A stretch of DNA of 64,000 nt from Bolinopsis microptera (lineage: Eukaryota; Ctenophora; Tentaculata; Lobata; Bolinopsidae), in the NCBI RefSeq assembly GCF_026151205.1, contig NC_087081.1:2545246-2609245 (forward strand), written 5' to 3'. Numbering within the stretch: position 1 is the stretch's first letter; the number at the start of each line of letters is the position of its first letter. Position numbers and translations under genes: made by a program. Positions 1 to 11,200 of the stretch are shown here, one piece after another. Under the pieces are notes generated by a model. It saw nothing but the letters and a program-made list of their open reading frames with translations, searched no databases and had not been told where the DNA came from.

Positions 1-805
1 TGCTAAGATTTTAAATTACAAAGGTCTCATTTAAGTAGGCGAGCCCAATTATAAGAACTAAGACAAGTATGTAAGGTGGACCACAACTTGGCTAAACATA
101 CACGGAAGTTTAATATAATATGCTACTCTAATATAATATTTAAAATAGTAACTTTCAACAGAATTATGCGCTAACCACATCAGCAGGTTATTATTCAGTA
201 TAAACCCCTTTCTTATCATATTATTAAAAGTTTAGGTTTTTGGCTTGAAATTCAGTGTTTTTACAAGTCTCAGCAACACTAAAATCACAGTCCCCAAAGA
301 ATTTTGCGAAGTTTCTAGTTCCTTTTTTTTGTAAAACCCTTGTTGATATATGGGATCTTGAGAATGTTAAACTACTAAAGTAAATACCACCGAGTTTTGT
401 ATTTATCTTTTGGCCCTGTTTACAGCAGATCTTTAAGCCACTAGTATAATTATCTTGACGATAGATTGAGATTTATGGAGGAAATAAACAAGTTTATAAG
501 CTTTAAGATATAATCTATAATGTGATTAAACAAGTAAGTAAGCATATAAAAAGTGACTTAAAGTAGCAGTTCCGATGGTGATTATAACGATCTCATTATG
601 TCTGTAAGTCAGCTACTCAATATAAAACCTGTTTCTTGAACTACAATAATGATAACATATCATATTGTATTCTCCAGAGGATACGCGATTAAAGGTTAGA
701 TAATGTAACCAAGTTACATTCTGCGGAATTAAAGTTGTGTAACTGTAATTATTTGATACTTTCAACACTACGTTATATATAACGTTAGTTATATTAATAG
801 TTATA
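1..805. other. AT-rich non-coding stretch
   Basis: No reading frame with coding character on either strand. The sequence is strongly AT-rich with simple TA-type runs towards its right end. Nothing else recognised. Confidence 0.6.
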
Positions 806-858
806 TTAACTAACTATTAACTTACTATATATTATATAGTAAGTTAATAGTTAGTTAA
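806..858. repeat. Perfect 53-bp AT palindrome
   Basis: Two 26-base arms, starting TTAACTAACTATT, surround a single central T and match perfectly. The palindrome abuts and slightly overlaps the target-site copy of the transposon at 863-4448, so it probably marks a cruciform-prone insertion site that existed before the insertion. Confidence 0.9.
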
Positions 859-862
859 CAGT

Positions 863-961
863 GGGGGGGGTGTAACCCAAAAAAACCCAAAAAAACCCAA
901 TCCCAGTATGACCTTTTTCAGGGTAGGAGTTGGGTTTTTTTGGGTTTTTTACAAATTTTTC
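863..961 (+). repeat. Left terminal repeat of the fold-back transposon
   Basis: Eight Gs, TGTAACCC, then A7-CCC units, a short spacer, and a T7-GGG run that folds back on the A7-CCC units. Its mate is at 4348-4448. Confidence 0.8.
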
Positions 962-1415
962 ATTTGAAGGAAATAAAATCATGTAGGCACCTAGCAAAAC
1001 AATTATCAGTACAACATCACTGTTGTGGTTCATCACTACAACATCACAATAGATATAATCGCTTAAATATCACCCAAAAGCAGTATTTTATTCACTGATG
1101 CACTCAGAAGAAGTTGGCCATCCTGATATGATATCAGCCATATGTAATGCTCACTTCGAGTTAGTAGGGACGCAACTCACTGATGACCCCAACCCTGACC
1201 GCAACCGGTACGAGAGGAATAAAGCCTTTCCTCTCACTTTCACGATCTCTGTTTCCGTTTTCCTGATCATCCGCTTAACGAGAAACCATGCTCTATTTCC
1301 AACTGAAAGAATCTTGCAGTTACCATCAGCTGCATGATCACATGTGATATTAAGTGATATCTTCGCTTGTTTATGGCCCTGGAGTCGCTAAAATTTTGAC
1401 TGGGATGGCATTCGA

Positions 1416-2145
1416 TCAACAAACCTCAACAGCCGTATCATGATGCAGAGCATCACCATACACAGTTACTATTTTCGCCCATTCCTCTGATGAGTCAATA
1501 TCCTCCACTTCCTCTTCTTCATCATCTGTTCCCGCTTCGTCACTCTCTGCTCCGTCAGAAGATGGTTGGAAAGCCTCTCCTTCAAAGCTAAAGTGTTCTT
1601 GAAGGATTTCTCTACCCCTTGAGACTCCCTTCTTCATAGCTTGTAACAATCTTGAGATTGAAGTATCTTTACCTCTAAACAGTTTCTCTGCTTTCGGATG
1701 CGGTATAACAAGCTTGTTGCGAGAGTGGGCAACTGTTACAGGGATCAAACTTTTGCCGAGTGCATCAAGCTCGAGGGAACGGTTTGATTTGCCCATGCCA
1801 ACCAACATATCCTTAGAACACAGATTAGTTATAATGCCTGCATGGAGGCCTATGCACAGGAAAGCATAAAGTTTGCTCGCAGGCATCGGATGTAAACAGC
1901 CAGGGCATAAAGTGTTGATAACTGTTGTCAGCTGTTACACTGAGAATGTACAGCATCAGACCCTCGACTGTAATAATCGCCTTATCAAAATTTTTACAAG
2001 TAGGCAGGTGGTCTTTCAATGGTTGTGTGAAGCTTAGGTGGCCCAAGGCGTCACCGCTGGATAGAAGCTGGGTGGAAGCCCTGATGTGAGGCTCCCAGAA
2101 CTTTGAAAAGGGGTATCCTGCTGGTGCCCTCTTCCAGACACTCAT
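1416..2145 (-). pseudogene. Broken coding remnant inside the fold-back transposon
   Basis: Two overlapping minus-strand frames (1825-2145 then 1416-1886) read like one protein split by a frameshift. The first part has a segment around HFMPWLFTSDA that resembles the 'mLPwmFAxDHxNYARY' region of large uncharacterised transposon proteins. The second part is basic, then strongly acidic (EDDEEEE-type run, about residues 110-135), and ends near 1416. No catalytic triad can be identified. It may be the remains of the element's own transposase or a hitch-hiking gene. It is unlikely to be an expressed host gene because both frames are open-ended and sit between transposon ends. Confidence 0.4.
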
Positions 2146-3005
2146 CGGACAGCATGATGAATGCCACTACCTCCGCGTGGTGAAGACTGGATACTGGACA
2201 GGGGGTCCAGGCTAAAGGCAGGACGGTCGACGGGAGACATTGAGCCCCGGAAGTTCAATAATTTGATCTATTGACTCCTTAACTCTTGGTCTACAAGAGG
2301 CTTGGAGACTCGTAAATCTTTACTGTGGATTGCACAGTAGCTAAAGAGGTGTTGGCTGTTACCCTGTTCAACCTAGTCTACTATGACCCAGCTAGACTGG
2401 ACCACACTCTGGTAGTCAGGATACGGCTCCCTATGCCCAGGGTACCGGGTAACGAGGTAGTCAGGGGAAGGGTTAGTCCCCGCTAAAGTGTAGCTCTGTT
2501 CTCACTCTAACCTCCTTATGCTTTGGGATAAAATCGGAAAGTCCCACACTGGAGCAGGTGACGATTGGGTAAGGATTACAACTGATGCTGTTGGGTAGAA
2601 AAAGGAAGTGTCACATTTGTCTTGTATAGCATATGTTCGTGCAATTACATGCTCAAGATACCCAAGATATTATGGTGAGAGTCAAAGATGGCTATTGTTC
2701 AAGCGGATGCCCTTAACCTTTTAGTGGCGCAAGAGTTAAGAACACAATCCACTGCCAATGTGCAGGGGACTGCACAGGATTGTGAGCCAACTGAAAAGTC
2801 AAGATGAAGTTTATCAACAGCTTAAGGGTTAAAGCCCCTTATTTTTCTAGTGGAAGTTAAGTGGTTGCCGGGGTAACTACGCTGCTATTACAAAAGCTGA
2901 TGACTCGGTCTCCACAACACGACAACCTATTTCTACAGAAAGTCAAACAAGAAAACATCAAAAAATATGAACATCAATTGTATTGTATCATGTAAAAGAC
3001 TGCTA

Positions 3006-4047
3006 AGGTTAGCACATTTAACATAAGAACAGCCAGAGAACAGCACAAACGCATCGAACTTGCAGAACTATTTTCTCGAAGCAAGCTGCACATCCTTGGC
3101 CTGCAAGAACATCATGTAGTGCATTCTGAGCCTACCAGGATAGAAAAGATGAACAAAGGGATTCATCTAGTGACCTCATCTGCGTGGAGAAACGCAGCTG
3201 GCGCTTCTAATGGGAGAGTAGGAATCATCTTGACGAGGACAGCATATGAGGCTATTTAAGTCTTATAAAATCTTACAGCGCAAGGATCCTCACCATGTCT
3301 TTCAATGGAAAGCGCAGGCTCACTGTCATCACATGCTACAGTCCTACAGAAGCCTCATCTGATGAGGAGGCAGAAAATCTCTTTTGTCTAAAACCAAGCA
3401 TCTTACTGTTAATTTAGTAGAAGAGGAGCCACACACAATAACTTCTAAGGACGGACATGCCTTAGAGGAAGTTGAGGATTTTTTCTACCTAGGAGCCTGG
3501 ATAAGTACAACGGAGCACGACTTTAGGGTACGCAAGGCTTGGGCTGCCTACCACAAAATGAAGGCTATATGGAGGTCCAATTTGCGCCGAGATTTAAAGA
3601 TCCGTCTGTTTCAAGGCTACAGTTGAATCAATCTTCCTGTATGGAACGGAAACGTGGGCAATGACAGAATCTTTAAAAAGAATAGACGGGTGTTACAGTA
3701 GAATGCTTTGGATGGCCCTAAACGTGGACTGGAGAGAACATCGCACCAACAAAGAGGTCTTTGGATCACTCTTAAGAGTTAGTTCGAAGATACAGGCCAG
3801 AAGAATGAGGTTGGCTGGGCACATCCAGAGATCCAGCGATATGATGACCTGGCAGTACACCAACTTCTTCTTCGGGGACCTAGCCATGGGACCAGAGGGA
3901 GGGGCAGACCACCGTCCACCGCTCACCTTCGTCGATAACCTAATAAGTGACACCGTACTCAAGAACACTGGGGAGATTAAGGAGCTTATGGCGGACAGAA
4001 AGCTTTGGAGACACATCATTGAGACTCGGACTCTGAAGCCGCCTTAA
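3006..4047 (+). pseudogene. Non-LTR retrotransposon remnant: endonuclease start joined to RT tail
   Basis: The 5' part (about 3006-3375) reads as an apurinic endonuclease-like domain, with the LGLQEHHVVHSEP stretch carrying the catalytic-type Glu, an SSAWRN segment and, after a frameshift near 3258, the ITCYSPTEA segment. At about 3385 it jumps straight to the post-palm region of a reverse transcriptase (FYLGAWISTTE, then after another frameshift ESIFLYGTETW, RIDGCYSRML). The RT palm with its YADD box is absent, so an internal deletion removed the catalytic core. The RT tail resembles that of RTE-like and related elements. At least two frameshifts make it non-functional. Confidence 0.75.
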
Positions 4048-4347
4048 GTCAAGTAATTTAAGTCATGTGCTTTGACTTGCCCTTGACCTTCGTCATAGCC
4101 TCTTTCAATGACAGGAGAACACATTTGCCACATTTGGCACATTTCCACTTTCTGCATTCATATGGATTATATCTCGATGAACTAGACATCCTTTTTGCTA
4201 TCGTGATAACATAATTTTATTATAAACACACTTATATACTATGTAAACTATCTATTAAGTTAAGACATGAGAACAACACGTAGGTAAGACTCAGTGGGAA
4301 ATAATTCACATTCAATACAACAAATGAAATGGCTAGAATTTTGTTTA

Positions 4348-4448
4348 AATTTTGTTTAAAAAACCCAAAAAAACCCAAAAAAACCCAATCCCAGTATTAC
4401 CTTTTGTTGGGTAGGAGTTGGGTTTTTTTGGGTTACACCCCCCCCCCC
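4348..4448 (-). repeat. Right terminal repeat of the fold-back transposon
   Basis: Mate of 863-961. It has the same A7-CCC / T7-GGG hairpin and ends in GGGTTACA followed by eleven Cs, abutting AACAGT. Confidence 0.8.
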
Positions 4449-4454
4449 AACAGT

Positions 4455-7081
4455 TAGTTAATAGAGCCACCTGTTAATGTTTCCTGGTGATGACAATGTG
4501 ACGATGAAAGATGAATTCGATCATTTTTCCTGTTGACCACACCTGTTGAGTCAAGTGGAGAATCAAAGATACGATCCAGGATCAATCTATGGGTAATAGA
4601 CACATAATTATTAACCATCTCATTGTTCAATTTAAACTGCAATCATTTTCAAATCATAAGTTTAACAAATTATCACTTCAAAGAAAGTGTCTGACTCAAG
4701 TGATAGAGATATGTTTGATAATACTTGACAAGGCAACCTCTGAACAGGTCTCGCAATCACTGAGCCACTTGAAGGGGGCGGATGTGATTTCTCGCTTTGA
4801 CGAGAATATCCACCGAATTCAATTCTTTAGGAATTTCGTAACGAAATCAAAGTACATCTTCATGGGGGTTTGTTTCAGAAAATTCAGATTAGAAAATTAA
4901 AATATTCTTACGGGGGGATAGTTAGTCATAATTCTGTCTGGAAACAAGACACGCCCAATTTATAAGACGTTAAATTCATGTATATTCTACATCGGCTGAA
5001 ATTTGAACCCACGAAATCGATTAGACATGATGCCACGAATTATTGGGTATACTTTAATCAAATAACCACGTCCCACCAGATGATAGGACACGTGATAGGA
5101 CACGTGATAATACGTGCACAAGACACGTTCAGAAATACACCGGTTATATGACGAGGCATAGTATCAGCGCGGCGTACGCTTGATATAAGCAGAACACACC
5201 TTTGAGACCCAGATACTAACTACAATAATTTTATATCTAGTTCGAAAAGTTATGTGTGTCAAATACAGCTGTTTCACGCCTAACTAACACCGTTTATACT
5301 ATAAAGTTTACCTGTTACACCCACAGAAACTGGGATTAGACTCAGGTTTATGTATCATAGACTATTCACAATTAGTAACAAAGACTTTAAATCTTACCCA
5401 AAACTGCCCATTTTCAACAAAAGCTTTTTCAATTTCTTTTGGTTTTGTCTCAGCTATCCAGTGTTATTGAGCAAAACGTGAGCTTTGTAATTTTCTTTTG
5501 TCGATATTATCGCACATCACATCTGAACTGAACTGAACTGTGATACCGCATCCGGTATCACATGATGCGGAAGAAATGTACATATAATTGTGTGTGACCT
5601 TCAACTGGGTCGGTTGTCTCCCTGATACAAGATTTAGCACTCTACATCCAACAAAACCATCCTTATTTGGATATGACCGAGTGAAAAGATCAAAAGAGAC
5701 GGCCAGCCCACAACCTCTTCCTGGTGATATAACACCAAGTATTCAGGTGCCAAGCAGTGCTTACAACTACAAGGTTTGTGATATCTCTTAAATCATTGCT
5801 TGTAAGAAGATAGAACTTAAGTTAAGAATATGATGGCCTTATGGTGAACTACATTCAGATCGCTATTTTCTTCTGGTTTCGACTTTCGGGTCACACAATA
5901 AACGCTTGCTGCAAGCCTTTTGTCCGCTACTAGGGCAGAAATAGCAGAATTAACTCTACGGTATTTGCAGCGAAATTTGGTAAATAGTTTACTTGACCTC
6001 ATAATATAGGAGGCTAAATAAAATTTCAAAATATTTTTAAATAATTGTCTATTGGCTGGTCTCTGGAAACAGAAAGTAAAACGCACCTGATTCTCGAGTA
6101 CCTTCTTAGAGTAATATAGAACTATCTCAGATAGCATAACTTTGCATTGATGCTCCAGAGTCCAGGATCTCCTGCCTCAAGTTTGTCACTTTAATAACAG
6201 CACTAATCCTTACCAAAACAATGAAATTAAATATAACCAAAGTTAAAGCCCTCTCCTAACCCAGAGCAGTGAAGAATTTAACTTTTGTGAATGCTACCCA
6301 AAAATGTGGCTACGTTATTGTCAACAACTATAGCTGGACACTAAGGCGAGCTGCACCACTCTACATTCTACATTCTACAATCTACATGCTGTATAGTGTA
6401 GACATGGGCGACTTCACCACATTGGGCTGTAAAGTTAAAGAAGAACTCCCAAAGTTTGAAATACATGACAATAAAGACTTGGTTTGGATTTCGTCATCTT
6501 TAGCGTGAAGGATTGTGGGATTGTGTGATTTGTGGTGTGATTTGTGTGATTTATAGTGTGATTCCCACACCTTGACACGCCATGCAGTCCGGACTAGACT
6601 GTAATTATCATGTCTGTCAAATGAGCAGCGTTTAGAAGCAGATGTGTTATAAAAGTACACAAAACCTTAACTGTTGATGTTTAGAACCGAAACCGGTCAA
6701 GTTGAAACTACCACTGTATTTCTTGGATAGTTAGCATTATACATCCTCTTGAGGGTTGAGAGATTCTTTATATCTGTGGAGACAATCCATGGAGTTTAGG
6801 AGATAATAGTGAAGATAAAGTTTGATAGTTTATAAAAAACAGACTGAAGTGTATTTACAGAGCTGACCTAATATCGCACTTATAACAGTTACAGAGTTGT
6901 TAATTAACTGCAATGTATCTCCAGAGCTGTGGGTTCGTGATGTAAACATTAGAGTATTTTAAACAATCACACGAGTTCATGGTACCTACAAGTTGTATAA
7001 TAAGAGTTCAGTGCAACTATAATGGGAGTTCAGAAGCAGGTCCAGTCTTGTTCAGCTCACCGTGTAAGTAGGTGTCAGTGA
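4455..7081. other. Non-coding, AT-rich
   Basis: No convincing exon. There is a small hairpin at about 5541-5562 (GTGATACCG ... CGGTATCAC) and a cluster of ACACGTGATA-type motifs at 5085-5130. Open frames here (4589-4900, 5588-5791, 5817-6137, 6269-6508) lack domain signatures or a convincing start. The 3' exons of the coiled-coil gene (8269-25455) may lie here, but I could not place them. Confidence 0.5.
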
Positions 7082-7087
7082 GGAGAT

Positions 7088-7145
7088 GTGACAGTAGCTG
7101 TCACGTGACAGTAGCTGTCACGTGACAGTAGCTGTCACGTGACAC
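7088..7145. repeat. Three tandem 17-bp near-palindromes containing GTCACGTGAC
   Basis: The unit GTGACAGTAGCTGTCAC occurs three times head to tail. The arms GTGACAG/CTGTCAC are inverted, and each junction creates a perfect GTCACGTGAC (7100, 7117, 7134). A further ATCACGTGAT follows at about 7166. Confidence 0.95.
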
Positions 7146-7199
7146 ACTACTACTACTACTGCTACTATCACGTGATGTGACAGTAGTAAATGTTCAGAG

Positions 7200-8268
7200 C
7201 ACTGTGACAGTTACAAGTTATGTAGTGGTTTATATACCACGCCCTGCAACCCATCACCTTTTGTGTACAGGTATAGATATTTTAATGCTATTTTTAGTTA
7301 GGTGAATGGTATGATGTTTTAATTATATATTGTATTTCACTAAAATGTTTAATTCCAGGCCTATATAATACACACATTTATGATGAAGCTTTATCCTTTA
7401 TTTATAATTTTACATCTTTTTAGGATTTCAGATAGTTGTCCTTCATGCAGGACTGATTAACTCTTTGGGATGTTATTTTACTATCGAAGTGTTAGAATAC
7501 AGTGTTATACATTACATTATCATAATATTTTATTGTTCAACTAAGGTGTAGTATTGCCAGATCCCAGTTCAATTTGTAACGGAGTTTTATATTAACAGGA
7601 AAACGATGTAACAGAGTCGATATATTTTAATGTTGCCATGGGGTGGCAAGTCCCCATACATCGTCGTCCGGTAGTTTCATTGCGTCCTAATATATTTCAC
7701 TAGACTCTTATACTTCACATTAATGTTTTTCTTAAGAAAGCTCAGAGACCAGAGTGAGTACTGAGTATACATTCATTAATATTCTAGTTCCATATTTCTG
7801 AAGAAATTGTTACCAAAGAGTGAGCATTGAAATTCTAGAAATTATAATTTTTATATCATAGTATTTAATGTATTCGCTGCTATTGATCTGTTTTCAGAAT
7901 ATAACCGAACAGTGTATAATACTATTAAACCTCTCAGTGCCAGATGATAAATCATAAAGCCGTGAATTATGTCGCTGGTACACATAGTCATAAGCACTAT
8001 GGCAAAATTGACAGTCGCGAATTGTCTCCAAAATGATCTAACTAAACTTTTAAAACTTTTAAAACAACCGATCATTATTGGGCGCCAGAGTCGCCATAGC
8101 GTAATGTTTTACGAGATGACGACATTTACAGTATAGGGAAATAAAAAATATAGGGAAAATCTTGGTCGCACTTTCGTATGCTTTGCGCGATAACGAAAAT
8201 ATTATTAAGAAGTCATGAACTGTAGTAATTTAATTATTATAATTACTAATTATGTATAATTACAATAC
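7200..8268. other. Non-coding stretch
   Basis: AT-rich. The minus-strand frame at 7851-8075 has no recognisable domain. Probably intron or 3' sequence of the neighbouring coiled-coil gene. Confidence 0.5.
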
Positions 8269-11200
8269 CTTTATGTTCGCACGCTCAGCCTTCAAATCGT
8301 GGATATCCTCATCCTTTAGATCCAACTCTTGGAGTAGATTGTTGTACTCTTTCGTCACTTTCTGGTAGTCCTGAATAAGCAATAACGAGTTAGGAGTGTG
8401 TTGCAGTTTATTGGTAATGGGGTAGATGTAATGGGGTATATGTAATGATTAGGTCTACTTCATAAGTGGCCGGGGATGAAGAATCTTCTCCCTCCGGAAG
8501 TCCTGAGTCACACTCATGTGGCATTGTTGAGGGCTTGTTCTACGAGAACTCGTGAGAGAACCTCTAGCAAGAGCTGTACTAGTGTGTACTAGTAGTGTGT
8601 ACTAGTGTAAACTAGTGTCATATTTACACTATATATATTGTGACCGGCTGTAGTTGGAACCGAACCAAGAACCTTCTCCTCGACAGACAAGTTTCTAATG
8701 CCTACTATCTGACTGGTAATGGAGCAGGCTGTTGATATGTTCGTCGTGGGAAAATGTTGTTAACACCCAATTGTTAATAATTTGCATAGAATGCCATATT
8801 AAGTCACTGATAGCTGAAGCTTGATACCCACTCTATTAAAATGTGGAAATACGGACTGATTTAGCAAAAAAACACGTACCGAAATAAGATCTGACAAAAA
8901 ACAAACAAAAAACAAACAAACAAACAAACAAACAAACAAACAAACAAACAAACAAACAAACAAACAAACAAACAAACAAACAAACAAACAAACAAACAAA
9001 CAAACAAACAAACAAACAAACAAACAAACAAACAAACAAACAAACAAACAAACAAACAAACAAACAAACAAACAAACAAACAAACAAACAAACAAACAAA
9101 CAAACAAACAAATAGATAAGATGGGTGTTTAACCTCTTCTAAGGGTGTCTTCTTAGCTTGAGCAGGGTTGAATTGGTCGCTCACTATCTCGTTGTATAAC
9201 TCCTGAAAGTAACGGGTTTTAAAATAAACAAATTTAAGATTTAGAATATGTTTATAGGTGCAATGTAAGTTATGTAAATTATAGGTTAAAAAGTATGATT
9301 GTGATGATTTTATCATTATCATCCATATTCTGTCAATATATATTTATTATTAAGCCTCTAGACTCAAGGTATAGTTCCATGAATTATCAACTCTCATACA
9401 CCTACATTCTACAAACAACATGTTTCTTGATCAAACTATGTATATCTGGTGACGTCAAGTGAAATTAGGTGACGTCAAGTGAAATTTGACGGACAATTTA
9501 CAACATTGACTTAACGTCCTGTACAGTGTACACTCGACATGTCTGACGAGTTAGGAACTGTAGGAACTGTAGGAACTGTCGTGGAACCAGCGTTTGACGT
9601 AGATCATGTAGGGAAATGGGATGTGTTACTGTAATTATTGTCGTATTTTGAATGACAATCAATAACTCTAGTCGGGTCCCAACCGTTCTAAAAGGCCATA
9701 TTGTTAGCTTTTCGTGTTAAAAGCGATTTCTCGACGGTTATCACCTCTTTAGATGATGCTTAAAACATTTTGACTCTATTGAATTTTTTGAACTTAATGC
9801 AATACGGCTGTTTTCGGCCACACCCTTTTTCAGGGTTTCCCGGACACTCGAATTTTTGTATTTCAGCCCAGAAACGTCGTAGAGACTGTTCCCATACACC
9901 AAAATGTGCCTAATAGCAATATTTATATACAACTTATGAAGCAACATATACCCTTAAAGGTTTATTTTCGGAAATGTGGCTGAAAAACGGATTTTTGCTA
10001 GAAAGGTCCTGAAGACTCATGAGCAACATAGCATTTGTCACAAGATGTAAGATGACTCACTCTGTGTCCAGAAACACCTAACAAAATTGGAGAATGATCT
10101 AGCAGCATATTTGTGTCTTACGAAAGGGTAATTTTTCAAAATTACGGTTTCTTTAGTAAAGGTCAAAGTAAAGGTCAAAGGGTCAGCTGCTAACAGAATT
10201 GTTCGCAATTGCCGACTCATGCACAACATATACTCAAAAACGCTCCGTTTAGGAGTAATTAGTAAATAAGTTTAACTAATGCATGATTTTTGAAAACTCC
10301 AACAATTTTTCATTGGCACCAATTTAGCCAAAATGTGATGACCAAAATTCAACTTTTAATTTATTCATTCCATGAAACTATGACATGTACTAAGAATACC
10401 GGACCTAAAATAATTCGGCACTGGATCCGGGCCAGATTGTTGCTTGACCACTGACCAGTAGCCCACTTTATTATTATAATTGACTTCGCTGCCTCGACCA
10501 ATATTGGTCTGTAAACCCTGGATTGAGATCTGTTGGCCCCAGTTTAATATAGCTCATTTACCATAATAATATAATAGCAATACCGCAAAAAGAATATGGG
10601 GTCATTCTGAAGTGGGAACCAAACCACTGCGGTATTATAGGAAATTAGCTAAATTTAAATAATGGATCCGGGCCAGATTGTTACTTGACCACTGACCAGT
10701 AGGCAGTACCCACTTTATAATTATAATTGACTTCGCTGCATCGACCAATATTGGTATGTTATCCCTGGATTGAGATCTGTTGGCCGCAGTTAAATTTAGC
10801 TAATTTCCTACAATACCGCAGTGGTTTGGTTCCCACTTCAGAATGACCCCATATTCTTACCATCCGACTCGAGATTTACCCACAGATTCGTTTCTCCAAA
10901 GTCGACCGATATAATTTAGAGATCTTCTGCCAAAATGTCAATGTGGTTTAATCCTTTGCGGTGTGAGTTTCTCACACGTCATGCCATTATAAATAATAAT
11001 AAATTAATGTTATTTTTATACACCCCAAAATGTTGAAATCATTTAAAAGATACTTTTAAACTTGAGAAGTTGTGCATCTTGAACTGACATGAGGTGACTG
11101 ATATGTGAAATATGAAACTGTTAAGAAAAGAGAAGTTTACATACAGTTTCTTGACCTTATTCAGACATGGTGACATAATATTACGCCTTACTTAAGTAAA

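Larger units (their letters stand above)
863..4448. mobile_element. Fold-back DNA transposon, 3.6 kb, with 6-bp target-site duplication
   Basis: The ends are inverted: the left begins with a G run then TGTAACCCAAAAAAACCC, and the right ends with GGGTTTTTTTGGGTTACA then a C run. AACAGT lies directly outside both ends (857-862 and 4449-4454), a clean 6-bp target-site duplication. About 80 bp inside each end, an AACCC/GGGTT hairpin encloses a spacer that runs in the same direction at both ends (around 905-935 and 4385-4425). The termini are therefore partly inverted and partly direct. Inside are two damaged coding remnants (1416-2145 minus, 3006-4047 plus). The superfamily is not recognised; the 6-bp duplication argues against mariner (TA) and typical 8-bp hAT. 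Confidence 0.75.

Noticed and set aside
6120-6200. Candidate terminal exon of the coiled-coil gene (EILDSGASMQSYAI then stop, minus strand)
   Set aside because: Phase fits but the acceptor lacks a pyrimidine tract and the peptide lacks coiled-coil character.
8799-9322. Three overlapping frames of FVCL repeats
   Set aside because: They are translations of the (CAAA)n microsatellite; the only real coding here is the 69-bp exon at 9134-9202.
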